The notes beneath the pieces are model-generated. The model had not been told where the DNA came from and did not search any database. It saw only the letters and a list, made by a program, of their open reading frames with translations. DNA of 64,000 nucleotides from Larimichthys crocea (Eukaryota; Chordata; Actinopteri; Sciaenidae). Numbering within the stretch: the first letter of the stretch is position 1; each line of letters starts with the position of its first letter. Position numbers and translations under genes: made by a program. The DNA is taken from the NCBI RefSeq assembly GCF_000972845.2, contig NC_040022.1, positions 14,052,919-14,116,918 on the forward strand. Reading direction: 5' to 3'. Below, in pieces: positions 49,509 to 61,878 of the stretch.

Positions 49509-49705
49509 AAAAAGGACTAGCTCCAGCATGCTCCCATTGAGAATCGTAGAGTTCCTAATCCTTTGAGCAGCCAGCTAGATTAGAGGCATTGAGTTACACA
49601 CACTCACCCACTGGAGGGTGATGAGTGAAGAACTGTAACCATGGCCTGCCAAATCCCAGCACAGAAATCACTCAAACTGTCAAACTGATGCATGAGTACA
49701 GTATA

Positions 49706-49706
<1 letters not shown>

Positions 49707-49744
<38 letters not shown>
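49707..49744 (+). repeat. (AC)n microsatellite in intron 3
   Basis: About 19 pure AC units followed by (ACTC)n. Confidence 0.95.
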
Positions 49745-49748
<4 letters not shown>

Positions 49749-50620
49749 TCACTCATCTCTTTACACAAACACCCTCCCATGAGGGGATTTGGTGTAACCT
49801 ATCAAACAAAATACTTACAGGAATCGGTGTACACTCTTGTGAGCAGAGTAGGTCATTCTTCTTGATTATTGAAAAGAGAGATTACAAGCAGCATATTTTA
49901 TTTTGTTCACTCTTCAAACAGTAAAGTTACACAAAAGTGGAGGGATATGCCTGATTATTACTTAGGTCTTTCACAAGAAGCCAAACCAGTGAAAGGAGTA
50001 CTTAACATGCACTTTTTGCTTTGTATGCTTTAAACCCACTTTGACGTTTTTATTATCATTCGGGCTTAATCACCTGGCAGAATGAGCGTATACAGGCTAA
50101 AAGAACTATATATACATTGGTGCCGTTGATTCAAAGGTTCACCTTTGGTCTATATATGTTAGTCAGCTCGTAAGGCTCAAGACAAAAGGTGAATAGAGAG
50201 AGAAGAGTGAGAGATGGAGCTGAGGCTTTTCATTTGTGAGGGACACAGCAAACATACTTAGATGAGACTTTGTTTCATTTTTTTTTTTTTTCTTTCCGGC
50301 TTTTAACCCCATCGGTCCTTTTTTTTCTCCTTCTTGTGACGCATAATATAAGGTTTAAGGTTAAAATACAGTTCATGTTAAAAGTGGCATGAAAAATGTT
50401 TGAAGGTCTTAGTTTGGTGCACAAGTTAATAAGATGTTCTGTATTCATTAAAAATTAAAAATTAAAAATTAATTGCCTGCCCATGTCTGACAGCCAAATC
50501 ATTCATACGTTCTGATCTAGATAAATTTGAAGGTGGAAAGTCGTCCTTACATATGAAGGGGAGCATTGTTAAAATACAGTTAGCATAATTTCAAAGGATC
50601 AGATTGTGGCGTAAATTATT

Positions 50621-50672
50621 CGCTGTGGCGACCCCTGAAGGGAAAAGCTGAAAGGAGAAGGAGAAGAAGATT
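50621..50672 (+). repeat. Fish repeat tail
   Basis: CGCTGTGGCGACCCCTGAAG, GGAAAAGCTGAAAGGAGAAG and a (GAA)-rich tail are characteristic of the 3' end of an abundant fish retroelement. Only this end is present. Confidence 0.55.
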
Positions 50673-51447
50673 GTGGCGTAAATGTTACTCATCTGCTGTT
50701 TGGGCCATGGACATGAATATTAAAGCGATATGAGATTGTTTGGACTCATTGGACATCTTGGAACATGGCATTCAGTTCTCATGATACATCCATGAGTACA
50801 CCTTGAAAAGGCACCCTCATACTAAATACCAGCAGGGAAAGTGTTATCAAAGTATATGTCCAATTCATATGTACATTCCTGTTCTTTATAGGTTTGCACA
50901 TGTAAATTAAGATGATGTTGCTCACTGTATGTACGTATGAATGTATGTAGACCAACCAATCAAAAAAACAGAGAGAAAACAACTGAAAGAGGCATAAAGT
51001 CAAAGACTTGGGTGTTGATTCACAGTGGGCTTTTTGTTAACACCCAAAATATTGTTTGTTAGAGCTTTAATTGGAAAAATGTTTAACTTGAGTGATGGAA
51101 AAAAAAAAATGTAGGCGACCGAGAGAAACTGAAAAGAATCCTTAACAACAAAGAGGAGACAACAGCAAACATTATTTGACGATGACAAAGAAATCTTCAT
51201 CGGGAAAGCTCATAAACAAAAAAACTGCACAGTCACCATACATACAAAGTTTTCCAAGTTTTGTGGTTCAAAATGGTTCAAGATTGTGTAAGCAGTAGTT
51301 TGGATTGATGTCAGCCACCACAGGGACAAGTGTGTGTCCGTGTGTTTGTGTGCCTCAGTGTGTGTGGTCCTGACCTGTCCAGAGATCCTGGCTGTTGAAA
51401 GGCCAAAGTGTCTCTGCCTCTCCAGCTGACTCCACTCTGCTGTCGCC

Positions 51448-51477
51448 TGTGTGTGTGTGTGTGTGTGTCTGTGTGTG
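51448..51477 (+). repeat. (TG)n microsatellite in intron 3
   Basis: TG tract with one TC break; another TG tract lies at about 51582-51601. Confidence 0.93.
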
Positions 51478-51772
51478 GGGATCATGCAGGCGCATGTTTT
51501 TTTTTTTTTCTCTCTCTCTCTATTTGTGTCTATGTGTGCATACTTGTGTGCTCTGTTTCTGAACATGTGTGCGAGCTTGCCTGTGTGTGTGTGTGTGTGT
51601 GATAAAGGGAGAAGAGAGTTGAAAGGTCTCCGAGTCTCAGTGTCAGTAGATCTCCTGCAGACACCTCCAAGTTGCCGTGGCTGCTTCCTGTCGCCACGTC
51701 CAGACCAGGTTATGCTGGGAGTTACCTCTAGGTCAACTACATGACCTTTGACCCCACTGATACTAGCCCTCG

Positions 51773-51805
51773 CCACACACACGCACACACACACACACAC
51801 ACACA
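51773..51805 (+). repeat. (CA)n microsatellite in intron 3
   Basis: CA tract with one CG interruption, inverted relative to the TG tracts at 51448 and 51582. Confidence 0.93.
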
Positions 51806-53412
51806 TACAGAGACATCCACTCGGCTAAACATTAAACCACAGCGTTCATTTATTGAAAACTCAAATGAATATTTTAATATTTTGTAACTTGTGCTGTAGT
51901 GGACTCTTAACTTCTGTGTCTTCATTTAGAGTATGTTTTGTTGTTCAGCAGAAGTTGCCTCTGATATTGCCTCACATCATCCCTTTTTTCTTCAGTCTGT
52001 CCATCATCCCCCATCCACCTTTATTTTTTTTTTTACTGCCTTTTTCTTTTTCTGTCTTTGTTTTTGACAGTGGTTGTTGATTCTTGCTCATGTGTTTTTC
52101 TTCCTTATTTAATACTCCCCCCCGCTTTCTTTTCTTTTCTGTCTTCCCTCCGTCACAGACAGAGTAAAGATGTCTCTGTCATTAAGGCGGCTGGTGCTAA
52201 TGGTGGGATTAGTTCTCATGCTGACAGCCTTCATCACTGGACAGACAGATGGATACCGCACACAGACACACAAATGTGGGGCGCACCCACATGTAAACAC
52301 ACATACACACATGCAGACAAGTATCATCAGTGGAGGCCAGTTAAAATGACTGATGTAGGTTCTGTGCTCCCTGCTGTTGGTGGTAGAGTAAGTGATATGT
52401 CTGTGGAATTCACAAGCTGTGTTGATATACATTTTAAAACATATATTGGTTTACAGATTATTACATAGCTGCACATACTTTGAGTTTTAGTTCATGATGG
52501 AAATAACCTTTGGAGGGTGAAATGCTAAAAGAATATTCTCTCTCTGTCGTTCTTCCAAATGATCAAGTGTTTCTTTTAAACAAAACCTTAGAGTTTTGGA
52601 ATTCAAGCACAGAGATCCTTGTTTTCTCTGTGTCATTGTGATTTTAAAGTGGTTGCTGTTATTGGATCAGTCTATAAAGTGCACAAAAGCTAGCCTAGTT
52701 CTGGGTAAAAGAGGAAAGTAGAAGGTTATTTATGTGATATCATGTCAGTTTCTGCCAGGAGAATGATAGAAAAAATGAACCTGGCCTGGAAACCAACATA
52801 TTTGAATATTTGCAAGGTTCAGGGTGGCCTCGATTTGCTGTACTCACATCACTCACACAGGATGAAAAGTAAATACTTCAGATATGTCATCTGTCAAGCA
52901 CTTAAATGGTCCTTAAAACAATAAATGGAAAGTCTAGTCCTGATTTTTTTCAGATACTTTTAGCAAACACAGGCTTGCTGTTTCTTCCAACATGTTGTGA
53001 CATTCACAGACCGTAATGCCATATTGTATTTCTCTTGACATGAATCCAAAACTTTTAAACAATAATCATTGTGTCTCTTAATGTAAGACTGTAGTCTGAG
53101 ATGCAATGATCGTACAATCAGAGCAATGTGTAAAAAGCTCACCGAAGGAGCTATGAGTCATGATATGGATTTATTGCAAATCTTTATTGAAATTATAATA
53201 GGAAATGCATTGCTGTTTATTGAAGCAATATTAAATAATGTAGACATGCAAAGAATTAATTTTAGGTCCTCTGTGTCATTAGTGTGATCGTTGATTGGAA
53301 AATTCACCTGAATATTTAATATTTCTGCACAATCGTCTGTAATGTCACAACTTTTCACTTATTTGTTTGCATTCATCGCTGTGATATTGTTGCACATGTA
53401 GCGATATTTCTG

Positions 53413-53465
53413 CAGCTAAAGGGGAAGGCACGGCAACTTGTATATAAACCTTTTTTTTTAAATAA
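53413..53465 (-). repeat. Degraded retroelement tail
   Basis: CTAAAGGGGAAGGCACGGCA, ACTTGTATATAAACC resembles the AAGGCANGGCAACTTTATTT end of a fish retroelement in minus orientation. Short and diverged. Confidence 0.35.
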
Positions 53466-54106
53466 AGACCACATTCAAACAACAAATTGGATCATCTGAG
53501 GAGAAACAGACACATTCCTAAACAAAAACACTGTCACTGGAGTTTCAGCCACTTTAACGCAGGCCCTGCAAGTGTTTGTGTGGGTTTGGCTTCTATACAA
53601 GCAGAGCTAAACTTGGAAGAGCTCACTGTTGTCTGTCCATATGTCTGTCTAAAAAATCCTGCTTAGTGAGCCAGTTTCTGTTGTGACTGTTGAAAATAAC
53701 AGTCCAAACTCTCGTGTCTTGAGGTGTTTATGTGGAGCATTGTCGCCACATTAATTTATGTATAGTCTGCATGCATGCATGCCGAGATGACTGTTGTGAG
53801 GGAACAAACCTCACTTTGTAAACACAACTCACCCTTCAAACTGCATTTCTGTGTTTTTGTGGGGTCTTGTGTGTGAGTGTGTGTGAGTGTGTGCACGCTC
53901 ACATAGGAAATATTTGCAAAATCACAACAGGTGGGAAGATTTAGTTCCAAAATACAAGTGCAAGCCAAAAAAAATCTTTTTGAAAGCCTGAAATCTTTTT
54001 TACTGAAGCAATTATAGTCAACGCAGCACAGCAGATCCAGTAAGTTATGGTCATTTTGCCCTAATCTACTCACTTTTCTTCTTCTCTTTTCAACCTCCCT
54101 CTTCAG

Positions 54107-54266
54107 ACAGACATCCTGGTGGTGAGTTGTGACCTGATAACCGATGTGGCGCTTCACGAGGTGGTTGATCTGTTCAGAGCCTACAATGCAACACTGGCTA
54201 TGCTAATGAGCAAAGCCCATGAATTCACAGAGACAGTCCCGGGTCAGAAAGGCAAGAAGAAAACAG
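54107..54266 (+). CDS. eif2b3: eif2b3 exon 4: residues 103-155
   Basis: Third coding exon, 160 nt. The acceptor is a long pyrimidine tract ending CCCTCTTCAG at 54106; the donor ACAG|GTAACG follows 54266. It encodes [20 protein letters not shown] at 103-122. SCDLITD (109-115) occupies the place of the metal-binding acidic motif in true nucleotidyltransferases. Then come a helical segment ([19 protein letters not shown]) and a basic loop ending [10 protein letters not shown]. Entry is phase 0 and exit phase 1. An AG four bases further in (54110) would break the frame, so the start at 54107 is well determined. The HEFTETVPG stretch is the part that differs most from mammals as I remember them; the rest is strongly conserved. 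Confidence 0.95.
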
Positions 54267-54886
54267 GTAACGGGAAAAATGGCTTGTGGTAAAATGAGAT
54301 TTTTGCATAGATGACTGTGGTCATGTATGACATGGTTCTGATATGGAGGAAAAGAAACAAGACTTCCTCATATGTTTGAAGTCTGTGTGAAGGAAATTCT
54401 GAGATTTCTTTCAAAATACAATAAATATGTTGGAAAATAGTTGCTGAAAACATGAAAAGACTTTGAACGATACATAACTGAAATGTGGAGTTAGAGGTTT
54501 AAACAGTTTTTCACCAGTTTTCAGTCCAAGATTCTTTGGGTGGTCCTAAATGGTGGCTCGATGACACGCTGAGGCCACCCTGAGCATACCCCTGCACCTC
54601 TAGCAGAGAGGTTAGAGTTTCAAAGTCAGTCATGTCATTTTCTGAACTCATCTGACACGTTTCAATCGCTTCAAATTCTTTACCTGATTTTGACACCTAA
54701 TTTCATAAATTGACAATATTTTTAATCTTCCATATTTGGCTGAGTGGTTAATAAGACTTTCTTCTTTGGTCTGATAAACTCATATATATTCTTACTTTAC
54801 ACAGACTTTATGCAAAGCGAATATGTTAAAGAGTGTCTTATTTTGTGTTAACACTAAATATTGTTTTTTTTTTTTTTTTTCACCAG
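54267..54886 (+). other. eif2b3: eif2b3 intron 4
   Basis: A short 620-bp intron between coding exons 4 and 5. It is unique AT-rich sequence except for the 17-T run that forms the polypyrimidine tract of its acceptor. Confidence 0.9.
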
Positions 54887-54998
54887 CTGAGCAGAGAGAC
54901 TTTGTGGGAGTCGATCAGTCAGGGAAGAGACTGCTGTTCATGGCCAATGAGGCCGATCTAGAGGACGGGCTATCGATTAGGAAGTCTATCGTGAGAAA
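54887..54998 (+). CDS. eif2b3: eif2b3 exon 5: residues 156-192
   Basis: Fourth coding exon, 112 nt. The acceptor is an uninterrupted run of 17 T (54864-54880) followed by CACCAG, ending at 54886; the donor GAGAAA|GTAAGT follows 54998 and is near-perfect. It encodes [20 protein letters not shown] (156-175), then an acidic stretch NEADLEDGL, then SIRKSIVR. Entry is phase 1, completing GCT for A156, and exit is phase 2, leaving AA. The RDFVGVD...[12 protein letters not shown] pattern is highly characteristic of vertebrate eIF2B gamma. Confidence 0.95.
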
Positions 54999-55730
54999 GT
55001 AAGTAATTTAACAGCAGTCCGTCTTGTGTTTTCATTGGGACTTCTTCAGTAGATAGTAGTTTCAGTGAAATCTGTTCATATCAAGGTCTGTGGATACGTC
55101 TAGTGCAACTTTTTCATATGTTCGTGGCTGTAAATTAGGGGAAGTAGCCCTTTAACAATGAGCGCAACATGCAGACAAATTGTACTGCATGTTGACTGAT
55201 TTATACGTTGGATTATGTGAATTATAATAAAGCTCTTTGACGTTCAGATTGAACTAATCTTCTAACATGAGACTTAATTTTTTACCAGCCACTGCTGGCA
55301 ATTTTGCCAGAGGAAATTATATCTGTCATCTCAACTGTTATCACTCATATCTAATTACCATTAATTGCATACATTGCTAAACCTGTGCATTATGTTGTCA
55401 GTGGAGGATTCTCAGTGGAGATCATTTACTGGGGTTTGACTGATGGTAAATATGTCCTGCACATCTGTAGTTTCTAGTTAGGAGAGCAGATGTTTTGGTT
55501 TCTAATCAGAGTCGGTGTGTTTTAGGCTGAAGGTTTTGTGGTGGGTGTGTGGGATTTTTGTTACAGGAAGAGTACTCTAGGTAGGTTTTCGTTTCTGAGT
55601 CCTAAAATGCATGTATGTGTGAGAGCGGGTGTTTTGGGAGCTCGTAAATACTTCATGGAGCCAAAGCCACTGTAAATTCTAGCCAATAAGAGGGGGGCCT
55701 GAGCAGCTGCTTGTTCAGACACACACTCAA

Positions 55731-55732
<2 letters not shown>

Positions 55733-55768
<36 letters not shown>

Positions 55769-55795
55769 TATATCTATATATATATATATATATAT
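55733..55795 (+). repeat. (AT)n near-palindrome in intron 5
   Basis: Two (AT)n arms separated by ACTATATC, together about 63 bp of nearly pure AT capable of cruciform extrusion. Confidence 0.93.
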
Positions 55796-56159
55796 CTTTT
55801 ACACATACACAGAAATGCTTATATGAACACACGTAACACGACCTCGAGATGGACATTGATGGAGAGAAAACACTCACGCTTTGTCACAGTGTTATGGAAA
55901 CACAAGCCCACAGCTAAACATTTATGACTTACATCGAAAGACTTATAACATTTAAATCACCTCTGATCATTTATACACGCACACACCCGTCACACAACCA
56001 CACGAAACAGACTGAAAAAGTCTCTTGACATGCAGTATTTACAGCCTAACGTAGTAACAGAATAAATATCTGGATTTTTGTGACCCGCCCAAGGTAGTTT
56101 CAGAAGACCTCGCTGTTCAGCACCAGTTCAGTCTGTTTAGTCAAAGATCACTGTCGCTG

Positions 56160-56182
56160 CACACACACACACACACACACAC
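56160..56182 (+). repeat. (CA)n microsatellite in intron 5
   Basis: About 11 CA units. Confidence 0.93.
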
Positions 56183-56559
56183 TACAGGTATCTGCCTTTG
56201 TAATTTGTATTTTCCATATGCACACTGCCTCGTTCGTGAAACATTTCGACTCAGCAGTTGGATCTTACCTTAGTCGTTTGCACAAAAAGACATTGTTGCC
56301 TCAAGTCAGATTTTGTGCTGACACAGCATCCACAGCACTTGACTCTTCTCAGTGGCCTGCCAGTCCACTGTTCATTCAAAACAACAATACTATTGCATAA
56401 TGTGTGACAGAAACGACAGGCCTGTTAAAACCGAACAATAGATCCCAAACTTTTGACATCTTTTGCGGACAGTCTCTTCGCCGTCTTCCATAGCGCCAGC
56501 TTTTTGACTCTGAGTCACGTGTTTATAGTTCGTGTTGAACACGATCCCCGGGGCAGAAC

Positions 56560-56664
56560 GCAAGTTACTACTTAAACGAAATTAATAATTAAACAAATAC
56601 TCGAGGCAAAAATAAATTATTTGAGGATTTTTTTGTACTCAAATTAGTACTCGTTGCAGCTCTA
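56560..56664 (-). mobile_element. hAT-like fragment in intron 5
   Basis: The right edge ACTCGTTGCAGCTCTA is the complement of TAGAGCTGCAACGAGT, a fish hAT end, and the body has repeated ACTCGAGG / ACTCAAATTAGTACTC motifs. A related piece (GTCCGACAAAAATGCAGTTT) sits at about 57680-57710; whether the two belong to one interrupted insertion is not clear. Confidence 0.45.
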
Positions 56665-59600
56665 CTCCACTCTCTGTATTATTATTTTTTTCTCCTTTCC
56701 CTTCTGTGCGGTTTCCACATGGTTGGAGTGTGTTAGCTCAAAACATTCTGCACATGTGAGATTATTTGACCTGGAAATCGCTTAAACGCTGTGAAAGGAC
56801 TCCAGCCGAGCTTCCCCTCGTACATTACAGCTCCACCTGTCAGAGTCTCTTGGCCTGGAAGAGTGGTTGACTGTGTATTAATAGGCCGATTTAAAATCAG
56901 AATTATTTGGATCATGAGAAATATTCAAGCAGAACTATTGAGGTTCCTGTTATTTGGGTAATGTCATTAGTTACAGTCAGTATAAAATCACAAATTTACA
57001 TTCATACTAAACCAGTAAACCTGCTTCATGTGTCTTTACGAACACGTTAAACACGTTCGCTTGTGATATTGTTTTGAGTTGAAGTTCAAATCCTAACAGC
57101 CAAGGAATTCTTAGAAGCATATCTTAACTGCAGTGACCTTTAAGATATTGGAGCTGGAGTTTGTCTGCATCTGTTAGCAATGATGGCACAAGGCAGCAAA
57201 GCTAAAACCCAATCAACACAAATACCACATGTGCTGTATCTTCCAAAACTTCCATTGCAGTGCAACAAAGGGGGCAGGATAACAGACAAAGTATATTTCA
57301 AAAAGATACTGCATGACTTATGACAACGCGGTACTCAGAGGTTCTGTACCTTGTAGTAACAAGCATTATCAATATAAGCTAGTAATGTCAAGCCTTAAAG
57401 TGATATGTTTGTAATTACTATATTTTATTTATATGCTCATATATCAGTTCTTTTATGCATCCGCTTAATTTGTTTTATGGATATTTGTTTACTTGCGGTC
57501 TCTTTATAGTTTTTTGAAAATGTCAGGACCTCTGAATCATTTGGCAGAAAACTAAAATGTAAGTGCCTGATTACTTACACGACTGTCTGGTTTTCATTTC
57601 CTTTTTTCTGCGTACCTAAAACATTATGCCTTAAACGATCAGTCAAGTAATGTTGGTATTTCGACGATCAATCAAACTGTTTGTCCGACAAAAATGCAGT
57701 TTTTGTTGACCGAGCCTTAGGCTTTGGCAAACTGTGACTCTTTTACTAGTTTCTCACCTTTTTAATAGACTTTTATAGAGATGATGGCATGATGTGTCAA
57801 TGGTCTCACACACCGAAAGTGCAGGTTTTATCAGTCATTTATATATACCAGCAGGACCATGTGCACTTGAGGCTTAAAGCACAGGTTCAGATATGTGAGT
57901 CAGCTCAATTAAGAAAGCATCTATTAGACTAGCATGGTATTAAGGGAATCAAACACATTTTATTTTGGAGGCGATAGTTGAATGCCCTGAATAAGTCGTA
58001 AGCTCTTCAGCCCTGTTGGCTCTGTAGTGGAAACCTGACTAATGAGGGTATTAACAGTCAATCTGGTGTGTCTGAGTCATCGTCCGCTGTGGGGTTTTAG
58101 TTGTAACTAAATAAGACATTATGCTGTGTGTGTTTGTGTGTGTTTGAGAGCAAGAGAGATGTGACTCCTCTCTCCCACTGAGGACTTTAGTGGTACTTTA
58201 GTAGTCAGTCATTAATCCAAGGGTTGAGTCATCCTTGCCTGCAGAGGCACTAAATTCCTGCTCCCCTTGACACCGAGCTCTACAGCACTCGCAGCAACCA
58301 GAAATCACATGATGTTGCTGTCAGGAAAATCAAGATGTTTACCCTTGTTTGGGAAATACAAGATGTTTGTTGTAGTTGGATTCTGCAAAAAAGTGTAAAC
58401 TAATAAAGTAGCATGTGGCCGGCACTCTGCGTTTTGAGTCAGAAGGGCTAACAACGGTTAAAAAATGGAAAAAATGTTTAGCTTCCAAATAGTCCATGTG
58501 AATGCTACTTTAAAAATCCCATTTGATTTTAAGACCCGAGATGAGATGGAATGGATTTTAATGTTATTTCAGTGAAATAAAAGGTTGTTGCTTTTCAAAA
58601 AATTATATATATGGTGCAAGTAGGTCCAGTGTTTTGTATTTTCCTGCCCTTGCGTTGTGTGTCTTCAGGCTCTGCCTCCACAAAGCTCTGGTGTATAAAT
58701 CATAGCATCTGTTTAGTAGGTATTACCTCATATATGATCACCACACCTTCTCAGGTACCTTCCTAAATGATTTCCTACATACAGTGCAACACCTTTACTT
58801 TGATACTCCCTCAATATCATCATGCATGTGACAGCAGTTTATACCGGTTCATCGCTCTGCTGAAATGTTCTTTGACATCATAAAAACTGGTGGTGGCAAA
58901 GTGTTAGTTTGCATTTTTCTTTTAATTTTCAAAGATCATACAATAATCATCGAAGACTCATTGTAGTAGTTTTAGTTGCTAGTGTGGAAGTTTTGAAGAG
59001 GTTTTAAAGTGGAGGCGCCCTGCCTCACCTGGAAAAAAAACAGCACATCGACTGATATCAGAAATTTATAAAACTTTAAATAAATGTAATAGTAGGGTTA
59101 TTAAAGGTCTTGGAATGTGAGCAGACCCCATATCTAAAGGTGAATTATTAGAAGCATCATCTAATACCAGCTGAATTTTTATCTTCAGTGGCTGTGGTCA
59201 AACTAACATTTGATTCTAAACTTTACTCTACCGTAAAACATCCCTTATACATGATCTACAGCATGCTGCCCCTAGATCTTTAAGGGCACCTGTTCCTCCT
59301 CTCGCTCTCTCCTGCCCACCTGCAGGTGCCAAACTGTGATGTCACATGCTGGGTGTTCCCATAAATTCCACTTTAAGCCCATGATACATACATACACACA
59401 CATATATATACACACACACACCTGGGGAATGTTGTATGAATAAATACATTTGACAAACACCCACAGAGCGTGTCTGTGTGTGCACGCACATGTGTTTTTA
59501 TGCTTTTGAATAAAATACCTTAACACAGACGGACACACACACAGTTTAATTTATGGCTTTCAGCATCTGCTGGTAAAATATGTGTGACCGAGCAATCCTC

Positions 59601-61574
59601 CTGAGTCACTCTAGTTATACTGCAAGCCTTGTGAAGAGAGAGAGAGAGAGAGTTGAATGGAGCGGAGAGGAGACCTGGAAAATTGTAGATTTTTTTTTTT
59701 TTTTTTGATGAAAGGGAGAGGAAGCAAATGAGCAGAGGAATGGTAGAGGAAGAGGTTTAGAAAACCATAAAAGTCAGGTGTCGTCATTCAGTTTTCTTTA
59801 ATTGCCATACTATTTTCAGTGTTCTGTCCTGGATCATTGCAGATCATTTTATTTGACTTTTATGTGTTCATTATTGCTCATTCCTATTTAGTTTTGGTAA
59901 AGAAGAATTTTGAAATCAAGTAAAATTTAGATTTAGTTTGGGTTTTAAGAAATACAATACTTTTATTGTGTAATGTTTCCAACCTTAAATAATAGCCGCT
60001 TGTACAGAAGCAGAAAATAAATCCAAATACTGTCAGAAAGAAAACAGTATATCACTTACAGTGATGTTTATTTAACTTTTTCATGTAGACCAATACTATT
60101 GCTGCCGCTGAGCCCATTACTGGTACTTCTGGTATTGATGTCTAGCCGGTTTAGTTTAACCACTGGTGGTGGCTCTGGTTAAAACTGGAAAAAAACAATA
60201 CCAACAATAAGAGAAACAATAGAGGAACCGGGTTGCTTGGGAAGTGTTTTTATAACTCAGCAATATGTCAAATTAAAGGGTGACAGCCTGAAGGAAAACC
60301 TCAAAAAACAAGACAGACATAACAAATGCAAGTGACTCCATTCACGTGCAATAAGGTCAACCCAGTTAAACACCAATGATAAATTTCAAACCAAATCGTT
60401 AGAGAATGCTCTCCACTGTCATCGTAAAAGCACTAAAACAGGGAATATCATATGGGCTAATTAATGTAATATCCATTGGAAGAATTATGTTGATCTCTCC
60501 TGTAGAGATTCACAGACTTGTTTAATCAATTCCTAGAAGTGCAGTTCTTCCGGCGTGTGGTTGCCCAACACCTTACTTTACAACATTTATATTGTATGTG
60601 TTTGTCATGCAAGAAGAACTTTGGCTCAAACCTTACCATGCTAAGATATTAGCCACAATTGAATTGTTACATGAACATTTTGGCTAGAGGAGGGAGAACT
60701 GTCATTTTCAGTTTTGTCTACAGCCCAGATTGTCTTGATTTTACAGAACACAGAATCCCTGATTTTTTTTTTTCTTTCCCCAGGCAGCTGTTAGCTTCTA
60801 TTGATTTCAATATGAAATTATAAATCAGCTTGCTCAGATCTGAACATAATGGTGAACAGTGAACATCACGTCTGCTTTCGATTTTGTCAAAGTTACGTTA
60901 TTGTTGTGCAGTAATGAGACACAGGCTTTTCAAATCAATCTGCTTTTACAACTTTAAGAAACTAAATCAGTGCAGCCTGCTTTTGAAAAAAAAATGGTTA
61001 GCAGTAATGGAAGGTATATGTGATTTGTAGTAAATGGCCTAAAACATGTAAAATAAAGTGGTATGGTCCTTTTAGGAACAATGCGCCCCGCAGGTTTTAT
61101 TATGTAAAGATTGAAAGGGCAGAGGAAGAGGAGGATGGGTAGTCACAGAGGATGAAGGGGTGAAGGTAGATTTATTTATTGAAACCTGGAGGATAAAATG
61201 GTTTTCTTTGGCTCTCGCTTCATAAATGTCACATGTTCAATCTCAGGCCACCCGGTGTGAGTAAATGCGTGTGCATCTGCCCCCCCAGTCAACATAAACC
61301 TGTCTCATGGCAGCAGCACAGTGGGGTGACATCTATGGTAACTGACTGAGGACAATAGACAGATGTCACTATTCTCTGACTTTTATGTAAGTCTATGGCC
61401 AGGTCTGGTTTCCATCAAATGTTCCTGTCCTATGTGCAAAGCGGAGGTAAATTAAAAGGGGTTTCAGTAAATGAGAAGCAAACATGATACATAAAAACAG
61501 CAGGTGATGAAAAGAATCAAAGCAAATTGTCCTCCCAAGTAGCAGCCAGAGTAAAGCTGTTTGTCATGAAATTG

Positions 61575-61598
61575 ATGTGTGTGTGTGTGTGTGTGTGC
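61575..61598 (+). repeat. (GT)n microsatellite in intron 5
   Basis: About 12 GT units, some 190 bp before exon 6. Confidence 0.9.
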
Positions 61599-61788
61599 TG
61601 TGCGGTGGGACTCCACAAATGGAAATTCTGATGTATTCTTTCAACCTTTGCATGTAACATTTCCACGACAGCTTCTTTTTTTTTTTTTTTTGTGCTTTGT
61701 AAGTTTTTGCAAAGCGAGCTAACTCGATGAGTATGTGTAAAGTACATTTTGTTATTTTTTTTTCCCCCTTTTTTTCTTTTACCTGCAG

Positions 61789-61878
61789 ACATCCGAGGAT
61801 GCACATCAAAACAGGCCTCGTGGATGCTCACCTTTACTGCCTGAAAAAAGCAGTGGTGGACTTTCTCGTCGATAACAA
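61789..61878 (+). CDS. eif2b3: eif2b3 exon 6: residues 193-222 (last exon in window)
   Basis: Fifth coding exon, 90 nt. The acceptor is a strong pyrimidine tract ending TTTTACCTGCAG at 61788; the donor AACAA|GTGAGT follows 61878. The first base completes AAA (K193), followed by [20 protein letters not shown] (194-213) and AVVDFLVDN. The [13 protein letters not shown] block is near-invariant in the family and lies late in the nucleotidyltransferase-like domain. It leaves in phase 2, so residue 223 is completed by an exon outside the window. The gene is cut by the window edge, not broken: about 222 of about 450 residues are present and the C-terminal hexapeptide-repeat beta-helix is missing. 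Confidence 0.95.

Larger units (their letters stand above)
46801..54106 (+). other. eif2b3: eif2b3 intron 3 (7.3 kb)
   Basis: The largest intron in the window. It holds a hAT terminal fragment at 46982, long (CA)n tracts at 49450-49506 and 49707-49744, a fish repeat tail at about 50621-50672, a (GT)n/(CA)n group at 51448-51805, a pyrimidine-rich stretch at about 51980-52150 and a degraded retroelement tail at about 53413-53465. GCATGCATGCATGC at 53770-53783 is a short self-complementary run. No conserved exon was seen. Confidence 0.85.
54999..61788 (+). other. eif2b3: eif2b3 intron 5 (6.8 kb)
   Basis: It contains an (AT)n near-palindrome at 55733-55795, a (CA)n tract at 56160-56182, hAT-like fragments at about 56560-56664 and 57625-57715, a (CA/TA) tract near 59390-59420, a T run near 59690-59706 and (GT)n at about 61575-61598. 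The rest is unique sequence without a recognisable gene. Confidence 0.88.

Noticed and set aside
51210..51806. 198-codon minus-strand open frame, longest in the window
   Set aside because: Contains several microsatellite translations (poly Cys-Val and Thr-His), no family resemblance and lies in intron 3.
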